From an uncultured Oscillospiraceae bacterium (lineage in GTDB: Bacteria > Bacillota > Clostridia > Oscillospirales > Oscillospiraceae): 52,235 nt of DNA. Under the pieces are notes generated by a model, which was given only the letters and a program-made list of their open reading frames with translations, was not told the origin of the DNA and did not search any database. Location: positions 1-52,235 of the forward strand of contig CANPXW010000005.1 of NCBI GenBank assembly GCA_947587025.1, read 5' to 3'. The translations under genes were made by a program, and so were the position numbers. Below, piece after piece: positions 24,459-32,222 of the stretch (the first letter of the stretch is position 1; each line of letters begins with the position of its first letter).

Positions 24459-26048
24459 TCAGCTCTCCTCATACTGTGAGCGCGTCAAAAAGTCCAAATG
24501 TATCTTCTCCTGCAGCTGGCTGACAGCCGCCTTGACCGCCTGATTGTTCTTCCAGGACTCGCTCTCGAAATCCCATCGGTCATCGAAATAATTGCGCCCG
24601 CTGGGAACGAATCCGTCAAATCCGGCCAGAAACACCTCTTTCAGGCCTATCCGGACAAGGGCGTTGATGAACATCAGCGTCCCGTTATCAGAGATCCTCT
24701 CGTCGTCTGTCAGCAGGCTGGAATAGTTCAGGCTGATGCCGACCGGAAGCGTGGTAGGGTCGATATTCGACGTCGCGATCACTGTGGCGGAAACAGGGTG
24801 TTTTCTCGCCTGCGAGGCTATCTGGCTGTAGCGCTTATGATTGCTGACGAACACTGCGTCCAATGGATACCTGTCGATCAGATGATGGATACCGGCAATA
24901 AAGGGACGGCGTTGCCGGATAAATGCCTCTATCTTCCCGCTCTCCGTCAGAAGGCTGTTGCCCGGCGCCAGGATGAGCACCGGCTTGTCGCCGATGGCTT
25001 CCCGCAGCCGGAGAAGTCCCCCGGCGTCGTCGATGCACTTTTCCTGATACTCGCGATAGAGCTGGACGATATACTGCTCGTCATAGTGCGTTTTCTTATC
25101 GGGCGCTATCCTGGCCAATATCTCATTGATCGATCGCATCGACAGCGTTTTCTTATCCTGCAGGAAAGAGACATACTTATGGTGACAGTAGTTCGACGCG
25201 GCAAGATAATACTTCAGAGAATAGCCCCAGCGGTTCTTATTGAGCTCTTTTTCGATATATGTGTCCGCGATCTCCAGGATCTGCCCGACATCATACTTCC
25301 CGCCCATATTGCTGTTGATATACTGCACGATCAGTTCGGTCGGCGCGTTGCCCGCGCCCTTTCCCATACCCATCACGGAGCAGTCTATGATCATATCGCG
25401 CTGGGTGAACTGTTCGATGAGCTCGATCGCGTTGGAGTAAGCAAGCTGAAAATTGTTGTGAGAATGGTAGCCAAGTACGATCTCCGGGTCCAGCGCCGCG
25501 TCCATCAGGGAGTAATACCGGATAAGATCGCGCTTGTTCATAAAGCCGTACGTATCCACGATGCACACGGCAAACGGCTCCAGCGCGTTGGCCGCGTGTA
25601 CCAGCCGCAGAACGTCGTCGGGCGTATAGTCCATGAACGACACCGGCTGGAGCGAGACGAAGTACCCCCTCTGCTTGATGTGCCGGCAGAACTCTATCGC
25701 CTCCGCAAGCTGTTCCCGCTTGAACGTGACGCGGATGCCGTCCAGGACAGACTCCTCGCACGGTCCGATGCGCTCAAGCGCGCAGCTGCCATAGTCGATG
25801 ATCGCGACCAGGCTCGAACGCTTGTCCCCCTTGGGCTGTATCACGCCGCCGATGGAACGGGTGTCGGGAAACTGCGTCTCGTTTATATCGAACGTGACAT
25901 AGTCGCGCAGATAGCCGACCTCGATTATATCGACGCCCGCGAAATCCAATCGCTCATAAATATTGGTTATGCAGTCCTCTCCAAACTTCCAGTCGTTCAC
26001 AAAGCCGCCGTCGCGGAGAGTGCAGTCCAGCAGATAAACTCTTTTCAT
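24459..26048 (-). CDS. DRE-TIM aldolase fused to a DUF115/GT42-like domain
   Basis: 529 residues. The N-terminal half (about 1-290) is an HMG-CoA lyase-like TIM barrel: LLDCTLRDGGFVNDW, GYHSHNNFQLA with metal-binding His, and GMGKGAGNAPTELI. The C-terminal half (about 340-529) begins PVLILAPGNSLL and includes DAVFVSNHKRYS and NGTLMFINALVRIGLKEVFLAGFDGF. That pattern resembles the GNGPSL...G..EIYL.G.D layout of DUF115 and GT42 CMP-sugar transferases. The barrel would make or break a C-C bond, probably with a keto acid. The stop overlaps the start side of the upstream cytidylyltransferase (4 nt). The second domain's role is inferred. Confidence 0.8.
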   Translation of the reverse strand: MKRVYLLDCTLRDGGFVNDWKFGEDCITNIYERLDFAGVDIIEVGYLRDYVTFDINETQFPDTRSIGGVIQPKGDKRSSLVAIIDYGSCALERIGPCEESVLDGIRVTFKREQLAEAIEFCRHIKQRGYFVSLQPVSFMDYTPDDVLRLVHAANALEPFAVCIVDTYGFMNKRDLIRYYSLMDAALDPEIVLGYHSHNNFQLAYSNAIELIEQFTQRDMIIDCSVMGMGKGAGNAPTELIVQYINSNMGGKYDVGQILEIADTYIEKELNKNRWGYSLKYYLAASNYCHHKYVSFLQDKKTLSMRSINEILARIAPDKKTHYDEQYIVQLYREYQEKCIDDAGGLLRLREAIGDKPVLILAPGNSLLTESGKIEAFIRQRRPFIAGIHHLIDRYPLDAVFVSNHKRYSQIASQARKHPVSATVIATSNIDPTTLPVGISLNYSSLLTDDERISDNGTLMFINALVRIGLKEVFLAGFDGFVPSGRNYFDDRWDFESESWKNNQAVKAAVSQLQEKIHLDFLTRSQYEES

Positions 26049-26800
26049 CCCGCTGTCGCCCTGCCTTCCGCCTGAAGACGCTGGCCAATGAGCAGCCGGA
26101 CCTTTTCCAGATCGTTCTGCGTATCGACCGAAAGTGCGTTCGAGTCCACCAGAGTAAAGTGCATCCGGATGCCGTTCTCCATGAATCGGAGGATGGCGAT
26201 GTCCTCGATGCGCTCCAGCCGGCCGGCGGGCGTGTTGACAAAGAACTCCAACGCCGCCTTGTTATAACATTCGATACCTACGATCTTTCTGTAGGAGAAA
26301 AGGACCGTTTTGTACGGGAACGGGATGGGACTGCGCGACAAAAAGATACACTCGCCGTTATCATTCGCGGCGATCTTGATATTCCCCGGATCGACCACCT
26401 CCGCCGGGTCGGTGAACTGGCGCATCAGCGCCCGCGCCACATACCGCTGCCCGTCGATGCTCTCCGGGATCACTGCTCCGATGACTTCGCTCTTGATCAG
26501 CGGCTCGTCCCCGCAGATCACGGTATACAGATCGGCGTCGATCTTGCCGCTCACCTCATATATACGGTTCAGGTGGGTGGGATTGTCCTTTGAGGTCATC
26601 ACATACGGGATGTCCTGCTGTTTGCAGACAGACCCGATGCGCTCGTCGTCCGTGGCGACGTATACTTCCTCCAGCTGTTCGACCTTTTTTGCCTGCTGGT
26701 ACACCCACCAGACCATGGGCTTGCCGCAAATGTCTGCCAGCGGCTTACCGGGCAGGCGGCTCGACTGGTACCGAGCCGGTATCACACCGATGACCTTCAT
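26045..26800 (-). CDS. KdsB-like cytidylyltransferase, copy 1
   Basis: 251 residues. The N-terminal nucleotide-binding motif VIGVIPARYQSSRLPGKPL and the VICGDEPLI block mark the 3-deoxy-manno-octulosonate cytidylyltransferase family, which makes CMP-activated 3-deoxy-2-keto acids from CTP. No other Kdo genes are seen in the window and the host looks Gram-positive, so the substrate is probably another keto acid. It overlaps the aldolase gene by 4 nt, a strong sign that the two act on one pathway. The first 36 residues are very close to the copy at 29248-29985 and the rest is more diverged. Confidence 0.88.
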   Translation of the reverse strand: MKVIGVIPARYQSSRLPGKPLADICGKPMVWWVYQQAKKVEQLEEVYVATDDERIGSVCKQQDIPYVMTSKDNPTHLNRIYEVSGKIDADLYTVICGDEPLIKSEVIGAVIPESIDGQRYVARALMRQFTDPAEVVDPGNIKIAANDNGECIFLSRSPIPFPYKTVLFSYRKIVGIECYNKAALEFFVNTPAGRLERIEDIAILRFMENGIRMHFTLVDSNALSVDTQNDLEKVRLLIGQRLQAEGRATAG

Positions 26801-26839
26801 GCCGCCACCGCCTTTCCGGCGGCGGCACGAGCCGTCAGT

Positions 26840-28528
26840 TCAAGAATGTACCCCCCCCGCGCCTACGCCGGGCACAGCGTTCCTATCCATCTCCATACCG
26901 ATCTCTCCTCCATTCGGATCATTATCGTTCCCCGCAAAGCGGGAAGGCGTCACGAATACGATCTGCTCGCGGTGAACGCGCGTCTGCATATAGTCCCGCA
27001 GCATCTCCCCGATCTCCCGGTTCAGCTCTGCCGGGTCCTCGTGGGTGATGGCGATCTCCATCTCGCTGTCCACATAGTTGTTATCCGCTCTCTTGGGCTG
27101 ATAGCCGTCCAAGCCGGCGATGCCGATCGGACCGGACCCGAGCTGGTCCAATAGTCGCAGGAGCATGATCGTGGAATTGTCCACATGCATGAACCCGCAT
27201 TTGATCAGCCTCTGGAAGCACACAACGTCGTCCGTCTCGCTCTCGGTGACGAGGTTCGACGTCAATATCTTTTTGACTTTTCCGAAGCTCTCCTTGCCGG
27301 ACCAATAGCTGTACCGGCGTGCGTTGCTCATATAGAGATAATCAATGGGGATAGACTCCGGGATAAAGTTGATCGCGATGACGACAGGATCGTGGGCACG
27401 GACATGCTCCTCCACCAGCCGCCGATGCTCCGAGACCGATCTGCCGGGCGCGATCACGAGCACAGGTCTGCCGCCCAGCGCCTTTTTCAGCCGTGCCATG
27501 CTCTGGCTGTCGTCTATCTCCGAGCGCAGATACTCCATGTATGTATCTTCCAGCAGGCCGTAATCGTAGCGCTTTCTCTGCTCTGCGCCGATCTTGTTGA
27601 GGATGTAGCGCATATCCTTGGAACGGATGCTGTTTTTCTGCTTCAGGTATGCGATGTTGTTGACGTGCGCCCCATAGCAGCCGGCAATAAAGAAAGGCGT
27701 CGAATAGCCCCATTCGCAGCGCGTGCGGATATTGGGCATATAATCGTCTATCATATCCAGCACCGCATCGATGTCATACGTGTACCCGAGCTTGTCGGCC
27801 ATGTACTGCATCACCAGCTCTGTCGGGGTGTTCCCCGCGCCGCGACCCATCCCCGAGATCGTGGCGTCCACCACCACTTCCCGCTTCCCGTAGGCCAGGC
27901 GCAGGAACTCCTGGGACAGAGCGCTGGACATCTGCAGATTGTTATGGGAATGGAAGCCGATCCTGCACCCCGGCGTCAGGTTGTGGTCGATCAGGCTGAA
28001 GACCCTGTGCAGATCGTCGGTATACATGGAACCGAACGTATCCACGATGGAAAAGCAATAGGGCTCTATCGCGTTGATCTGATCAATGAACTCGATGAGC
28101 TCCCCGTCCGTGTAGCCCAGGATGTCCACCGGCTGCACGAAGAGCTTGTAGCCCTTCTCCTTGATCTGCCGGCAGGCCTGGAGCGCGCCGTGACGCTCGT
28201 GTTTGAAAAAGCACTCCCGCACCGCGTCGAAGGACCGGCCCGTATACGGGTCCAGAGAGGACAGCGAATACCGGCTGTAGTCCGCCAGAACGGTAAACAT
28301 GCTCCTGCCCCGGTCGCGGGGGATGAACTTTTCCGCGTCGCGGCTGTTATTGAAGACCGTCTTTCCTTCTCCCATCCCCTCGTCCTGCAAAAAACCGATC
28401 TCGATAAGGTCGGTCCTTGCGGCGACGAGGCCGCGGATGATGCCGTTGATCGTCACGTCCCCGAACTTTTTGTCCACCAGGTACGCGCCGTCCCGCAGCG
28501 TACAATCCAACAGCTTTGCATATTGCAT
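26840..28528 (-). CDS. Second DRE-TIM aldolase with DUF115/GT42-like domain
   Basis: 562 residues, paralogue of the gene at 24459-26048. Barrel motifs are LLDCTLRDGAYLVDKKFGD, GFHSHNNLQMS and GMGRGAGNTPTELV. The C-terminal domain starts PVLVIAPGRSV and contains IDYLYMSNARRYSYW and PIGIAGLDGYQ. Homology to the first copy ends near IVFVTPSRF. Beyond it is a low-complexity tail ending GVGAGGVHS that crosses a G8 tract. With G7 the tail would continue and end as ATGA on the next gene's start. It forms a pair with the cytidylyltransferase at 28540-29196, 11 nt upstream in the operon. Confidence 0.8.
   Translation of the reverse strand: MQYAKLLDCTLRDGAYLVDKKFGDVTINGIIRGLVAARTDLIEIGFLQDEGMGEGKTVFNNSRDAEKFIPRDRGRSMFTVLADYSRYSLSSLDPYTGRSFDAVRECFFKHERHGALQACRQIKEKGYKLFVQPVDILGYTDGELIEFIDQINAIEPYCFSIVDTFGSMYTDDLHRVFSLIDHNLTPGCRIGFHSHNNLQMSSALSQEFLRLAYGKREVVVDATISGMGRGAGNTPTELVMQYMADKLGYTYDIDAVLDMIDDYMPNIRTRCEWGYSTPFFIAGCYGAHVNNIAYLKQKNSIRSKDMRYILNKIGAEQRKRYDYGLLEDTYMEYLRSEIDDSQSMARLKKALGGRPVLVIAPGRSVSEHRRLVEEHVRAHDPVVIAINFIPESIPIDYLYMSNARRYSYWSGKESFGKVKKILTSNLVTESETDDVVCFQRLIKCGFMHVDNSTIMLLRLLDQLGSGPIGIAGLDGYQPKRADNNYVDSEMEIAITHEDPAELNREIGEMLRDYMQTRVHREQIVFVTPSRFAGNDNDPNGGEIGMEMDRNAVPGVGAGGVHS
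26851..26858 (-). repeat. Poly-G tract (G8) at the 3' end of the second aldolase gene
   Basis: Eight C on the plus strand. With G8 the frame stops at 26840, 39 nt before the next gene. With G7 it would read on for 16 more codons to an ATGA overlap with the cytidylyltransferase start at 26800. Confidence 0.88.
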
Positions 28529-28539
28529 GGCAATATCTC

Positions 28540-29196
28540 CTATTTTCTTATCATCCTCATATAGACAGCGTTCGCTATCTCGAAATCCTCAGGCTGATCG
28601 ATGTCTATGCACTCGGGTCCCTGCACCTCCACGATACAGGGCTTCAATCCCACCCGCCTGCGCAGACGCACAAAGACCTCGCGCGTAAATACATACGCCG
28701 CCGATACCTCGCTGTAGAGCGGGTCCAGATCCTGCGTGCGCGGGATGTCGTCCGGCCGGAAATTCATCGGCTGCCGCTGCCACGTCCACAGCAGGCGCTG
28801 GATACGCTCGCCTGTGAACGCAGAATCATACGCGCCGCTCTGCACCGCCTCGACGCACTGTTCGATGTGCTCCCGCGTCACGAACGGCGCCGTGCAGTGG
28901 CAAACGGCATATATGTCCGCATCCACCCTCTTCATAAACTGCTCGATGATATGCTGCGGCGTCGCCTCTTGGGTGTCCAGAAACGCCGGACGCTGCAAGT
29001 AAGTCACGCCGGGGACCAGATACCTCTCTATCTGCGGGTCGCTGCAAAAGACGTAGAGTTCATCAAAACGCCGCACCTCTACCAGTGTCCGCAAAAAATG
29101 GGTTATCAGGGCGGTGCCGTCGTCAAATGCGCGGGTGTTCTTCCCCGGCAGGCGCTGGTTGTTCAGCTTGACCGGCACAAAGGCCACCGTCTTCAT
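28540..29196 (-). CDS. Acylneuraminate-type cytidylyltransferase
   Basis: 218 residues of the NeuA/CMP-sugar synthetase fold. It has FVPVKLNNQRLPGKNTRAF in place of the classic N-terminal motif, then ELYVFCSDP, CHCTAPFV and a C-terminal CIDIDQPEDFEIA, which holds the conserved acidic residues. It should transfer CMP to a sugar acid or related compound. It lies just upstream in the operon of the second aldolase. No NeuB-type synthase is present, so sialic acid is not the likely product. The ATG can form an ATGA overlap with the preceding gene if the tract at 29263-29270 has seven G. Confidence 0.85.
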   Translation of the reverse strand: MKTVAFVPVKLNNQRLPGKNTRAFDDGTALITHFLRTLVEVRRFDELYVFCSDPQIERYLVPGVTYLQRPAFLDTQEATPQHIIEQFMKRVDADIYAVCHCTAPFVTREHIEQCVEAVQSGAYDSAFTGERIQRLLWTWQRQPMNFRPDDIPRTQDLDPLYSEVSAAYVFTREVFVRLRRRVGLKPCIVEVQGPECIDIDQPEDFEIANAVYMRMIRK

Positions 29197-29247
29197 GCCG
29201 CAGCGCCCCTTCCCGCGCGCACGGAAAGCTGTGGGAAGAACAGCAGT

Positions 29248-29985
29248 TTATTTCTTCTTATACCCCCCCCGGAGCCTTCTGACCACTTCCTCAATATGCT
29301 CCGGCAGATCTACGCCGATACTTTCGCAACGTGTCTCGCCTACTCGCACCGGGATGCCGTTATACAGCGCGCGCAGCGGCTCGATCGCCTCGCCCAATTC
29401 CAGTTCCGGCTGGGGCAGTCGATGGAACCTAAGGAGCATCTGCCTCGTGTACGCATATATCCCCACGTGACGGTACGTCTTTGCCAGAACGCCGTCTTTT
29501 ATATTGGACGGTATCACGGAGCGGGAAAAGTAGAGCGCGTTCCCCCGCGCGTCGGTCACTACCTTCACGGTACTGGCCGCGCGGATGAGTTCCGGGTCGG
29601 AGATCTCCGTTTTCAGCGTACCGAAGCATACTTCCCCATCCCTGAACAGAGCTGCCACCTCGCTTATCATGCGCGGGTCGATCAGCGGCTCGTCGCCCTG
29701 GATATTGATATACAGATCGCCGTCCGTCTTTTCCGCAGCCTCCGCCACGCGGTCGCTGCCTGTGGGATGACTGCTGGACGTCATGAGTACGCGCATACCA
29801 TACCGGTGACAGGCAGCCTCTATGCGCTCGTCATCCGTTGCCACGTAGACCTCATCCAGCTCCGGCGCTTTCAGACACTGCTGATAGACCCACCAGATCA
29901 TCGGCTTGCCGCAAATATCCGCCAGCGGCTTGCCGGGGAATCTGGAGGAACTGAACCTGGCCGGGATGACTCCTATGGTCTTCAC
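29248..29985 (-). CDS. KdsB-like cytidylyltransferase, copy 2
   Basis: 245 residues from GTG at 29985, chosen because AGGAGG lies 6 nt upstream and the protein then starts KTIGVIPARFSSSRFPGKPL. It has the complete KdsB set: SSSHPTGSDRVAEA, NIQGDEPLI, YFSRSVIPSNI, HVGIYAYTRQ and ELGEAIEPLRAL, making it the more canonical of the two copies. It would form CMP-3-deoxy-2-ulosonic acid. The end (RLRGGYKKK) runs through a G8 tract. With G7 it would extend 21 codons to an ATGA overlap with the next gene. Confidence 0.9.
   Translation of the reverse strand: MKTIGVIPARFSSSRFPGKPLADICGKPMIWWVYQQCLKAPELDEVYVATDDERIEAACHRYGMRVLMTSSSHPTGSDRVAEAAEKTDGDLYINIQGDEPLIDPRMISEVAALFRDGEVCFGTLKTEISDPELIRAASTVKVVTDARGNALYFSRSVIPSNIKDGVLAKTYRHVGIYAYTRQMLLRFHRLPQPELELGEAIEPLRALYNGIPVRVGETRCESIGVDLPEHIEEVVRRLRGGYKKK
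29263..29270 (-). repeat. Poly-G tract (G8) at the 3' end of kdsB-like copy 2
   Basis: Eight C on the plus strand, 5 codons before the stop. G7 opens the frame as far as an ATGA overlap at 29196; G9 gives an immediate stop. Confidence 0.88.
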
Positions 29986-30001
29986 CGTATCCCTCCTGTT
30001 T

Positions 30002-30841
30002 TTAAAACTTGACCTCGAACGCCCCATGTCCCGTGCGCTCTTCTTTCGGCGGAGGCGTCATATAGTCGCCGTAAAGCTGCGTCAGCACCTTGTCCCATTG
30101 GCCCGGCGCACGGTAATACTTGCCGTTGTACAGTACCTGCGTCGCCGGCTCATACCATGCCTTCGGCATCGTCTGCTTCAAAAAGTGGTAGTGGCTGCCC
30201 CAGCTCACGAAATAGTTGGTGTCACGGTCCGCCCACCGCTGTATCAGCTTGTCCGTCCACTTGCGCAGCGTTTCCAGAGAAAACGGCAGGAGCACCACGT
30301 GCATCACTTTTCCCTTGGGGCCCCGGTTGGCCACGCTGCGCAGCCCCTTGTTCGCGACGCATTTTTTCATGAACCTGACGGCCGCGCCGTGCAGCCTGTA
30401 GCCTATGCCCTGCTTGTCGGGCGCATTATCCAGGGGAAATATATCCAGCCAAAGCTCTTTATACTTCGCGTCCCTGTCCATCACGATCTGTGACAGATAC
30501 ACGGTCCCTCTCTTCATGAGCCGCAGGATAAAGATGGAAAAGTTCGGGTCCGTCTCGGAGCAGACGATATGATAGGGCCCGTCATCCGTCCGGCCCAGCA
30601 TGATCTGCTTCAATCTCTCACAGTCCTCCCTGGGCATGCACACGTCCACGTCGTCGTCCCAGGGGATAGGGCCGTTATGCCGCACGGCCCCCAGCAGCGT
30701 GCCCGCTATGACGTAATAACGCAGTCCATTTTCCTGGCAGATCTGCGCCAGCGCGTCCATGAGCTCCTGGCCGCAGCGGTGGATCTGTTCCATCTGCTCG
30801 GCGGAGATACTGCTCGTCCCGTTGTTTTTGTTTTTTGCCAT
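30002..30841 (-). CDS. LicD-family phosphotransferase, copy 1
   Basis: 279 residues from the ATG at 30841; the frame is open to 30880 through a TTG. The LicD nucleotidyltransferase-fold motif AGTLLGAVRHNGPIPWDDDVDVCMPR is strong, with the metal Asp residues. LWLDIFPLDNAP follows, then QTMPKAWYEPATQVLYNGKY. LicD proteins move a phosphorylated group (phosphocholine or an alditol/sugar phosphate) from a CDP or CMP donor to a glycan. With TagD-like and GDPD-like genes nearby, a glycerol-phosphate-type decoration is likely. The 3' part is nearly identical in DNA to copy 2. Confidence 0.9.
   Translation of the reverse strand: MAKNKNNGTSSISAEQMEQIHRCGQELMDALAQICQENGLRYYVIAGTLLGAVRHNGPIPWDDDVDVCMPREDCERLKQIMLGRTDDGPYHIVCSETDPNFSIFILRLMKRGTVYLSQIVMDRDAKYKELWLDIFPLDNAPDKQGIGYRLHGAAVRFMKKCVANKGLRSVANRGPKGKVMHVVLLPFSLETLRKWTDKLIQRWADRDTNYFVSWGSHYHFLKQTMPKAWYEPATQVLYNGKYYRAPGQWDKVLTQLYGDYMTPPPKEERTGHGAFEVKF
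30054..30097 (+). repeat. 44-bp direct repeat, copy in licD 1
   Basis: Identical over 44 bp to 30968-31011 in the second licD gene, in the same orientation and 914 bp apart. It lies in the 3' coding part of both genes and could support recombination between them. Confidence 0.85.
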
Positions 30842-30915
30842 GAAGACATCCCATCGGAGCTTTCGTCTTCCTCCTGGCAATTCCCGGACGGCAGGCCTCT
30901 CGCCGGACTACAGAT

Positions 30916-31743
30916 TCACAGATCTATCTCCAGTGGCATGGGCTTTTCCCGCTCATTCTCCGGCGGGGGCGTCATATAGTCGCCGTAAAGCTGCGTCAGC
31001 ACCTTGTCCCACTGACCGGGGGCGCGGTAATGCTTCCCGCCATACAGCACCGTCGTCGCCGGCTCATACCACGCCTTCGGCATCGTCTGCTTCAGGAAGG
31101 GGTAGTGGCTTGTCCAGCTGACGTAATACTCGCACGCCTCGCCGTAATCCGTGCGGATCAGCCTCTCCAGGCGCGCCCGCATCCGCTCATAGGAAAATGG
31201 CCTGAGCAGTGCGTGGACCAGCTTGCCTCTCCAGCTGAAACCTGCCGTGGTGATGCTGCTCTTGTTGGCGGTCAGCCGCTTTGCCATCAAGATCCGTTTC
31301 CCGTGCAGCCGGAACCGGGCGTCAGACGGTCCGGGCGAATCATCCAGGGGGAATATATCGAGCCAAAGCTCGTGAAAGTCCGAATTCCTTTCTTTGTAAG
31401 ATCGAAGTGTCGCGGTCGTTCCTCTTTTGAAGAACTTTACAATCGTTGTAGGGAAGGTCGGATCGTTCTTAAAGCAGCGGACGCTGAATACCCCCCCCGA
31501 CTCTGCCAGGACGGTCTCTATGAACTTATCGCAGTCCTTCCGGGGCATGCACACATCCACGTCATTGTCCCAGGGAATAGGGCCGTTGTGCCGCACCGCC
31601 CCCAAAAGGGTACCGGCTATGACATAGTAGCAGAGCCCGTGTTCCTCGCAGATCTTGACGAACACATCCAGCATCTGCTGTCCTGCCTGGTGGAGCTGTT
31701 CGAGCTCGCTGTCAGTCAGCTGTGTGTTTTGCACTTTTTTCAT
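30916..31743 (-). CDS. LicD-family phosphotransferase, copy 2
   Basis: 275 residues. It has the same LicD signature AGTLLGAVRHNGPIPWDNDVD (Asn in place of the second Asp of copy 1), LWLDIFPLDDSP, and a C-terminal block nearly identical to copy 1. The middle parts differ, suggesting different acceptors or donors. A G8 tract at 31491-31498 encodes the SGGV portion (about residues 82-85). It is in frame now, so a one-base slip would truncate the protein to under 100 residues. It lies between the TagD-like gene (23 nt gap) and copy 1. Confidence 0.9.
   Translation of the reverse strand: MKKVQNTQLTDSELEQLHQAGQQMLDVFVKICEEHGLCYYVIAGTLLGAVRHNGPIPWDNDVDVCMPRKDCDKFIETVLAESGGVFSVRCFKNDPTFPTTIVKFFKRGTTATLRSYKERNSDFHELWLDIFPLDDSPGPSDARFRLHGKRILMAKRLTANKSSITTAGFSWRGKLVHALLRPFSYERMRARLERLIRTDYGEACEYYVSWTSHYPFLKQTMPKAWYEPATTVLYGGKHYRAPGQWDKVLTQLYGDYMTPPPENEREKPMPLEIDL
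30968..31011 (+). repeat. 44-bp direct repeat, copy in licD 2
   Basis: Second copy of the exact repeat at 30054-30097. Confidence 0.85.
31491..31498 (-). repeat. Poly-G tract (G8) inside licD copy 2
   Basis: Eight C on the plus strand, within the first third of the gene. It is in frame at the current length; G7 or G9 would switch the gene off. Confidence 0.9.
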
Positions 31744-31766
31744 ATCGTTCTCCTTCTGAGATCATT

Positions 31767-32189
31767 TCATGTATCCTTCTGCAGCGCCTGGCGCAGCATC
31801 GTGGAGGATATACCGTCTGTGTGCGGGAGGAACACCACCTGGACGCCCACCTTTTCAAATTGCTCTACATACCCGTTGTAGAGCTCGCTGTCCTTCCACT
31901 CATCCCCATGGAACATCACGTCGAAAGGGTGCTGCTCCCACATGGCCATCTTATCCATGCTCGTCTGCGGGACCGCCATGTCCACGTAACGGATGGCCCG
32001 GACGATCTCTATCCGCTGCTCAAAGGGGATAAGCGGCGTCTTGTGCTTATATTCCCGCACCAGCTCGTCCGTGCTGACGCCCACCATCAAAAACTCGCAC
32101 CGCTCCTTCGCCCTGCGAAGGATGTTCAGGTGGCCTATGTGGAACATGTCGTACACACCGGACGTATAGCCGATCTTGAATTTTTCCAT
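31767..32189 (-). CDS. TagD-like glycerol-phosphate cytidylyltransferase
   Basis: 140 residues. The nucleotidyltransferase motif YTSGVYDMFHIGHLNILRRA holds the HIGH signature, and the late GISSTMLR is the second family motif. Length is that of TagD (about 130). Family members form CDP-glycerol from CTP and glycerol 3-phosphate; related enzymes use other alditol phosphates or choline phosphate. It would supply the donor for one of the two LicD proteins downstream. It sits between the GDPD-like gene (33 nt) and licD 2 (23 nt). Confidence 0.88.
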   Translation of the reverse strand: MEKFKIGYTSGVYDMFHIGHLNILRRAKERCEFLMVGVSTDELVREYKHKTPLIPFEQRIEIVRAIRYVDMAVPQTSMDKMAMWEQHPFDVMFHGDEWKDSELYNGYVEQFEKVGVQVVFLPHTDGISSTMLRQALQKDT

Positions 32190-32222
32190 GCCGATACCTC
32201 TTATTTATGCCTGCCCACACGC

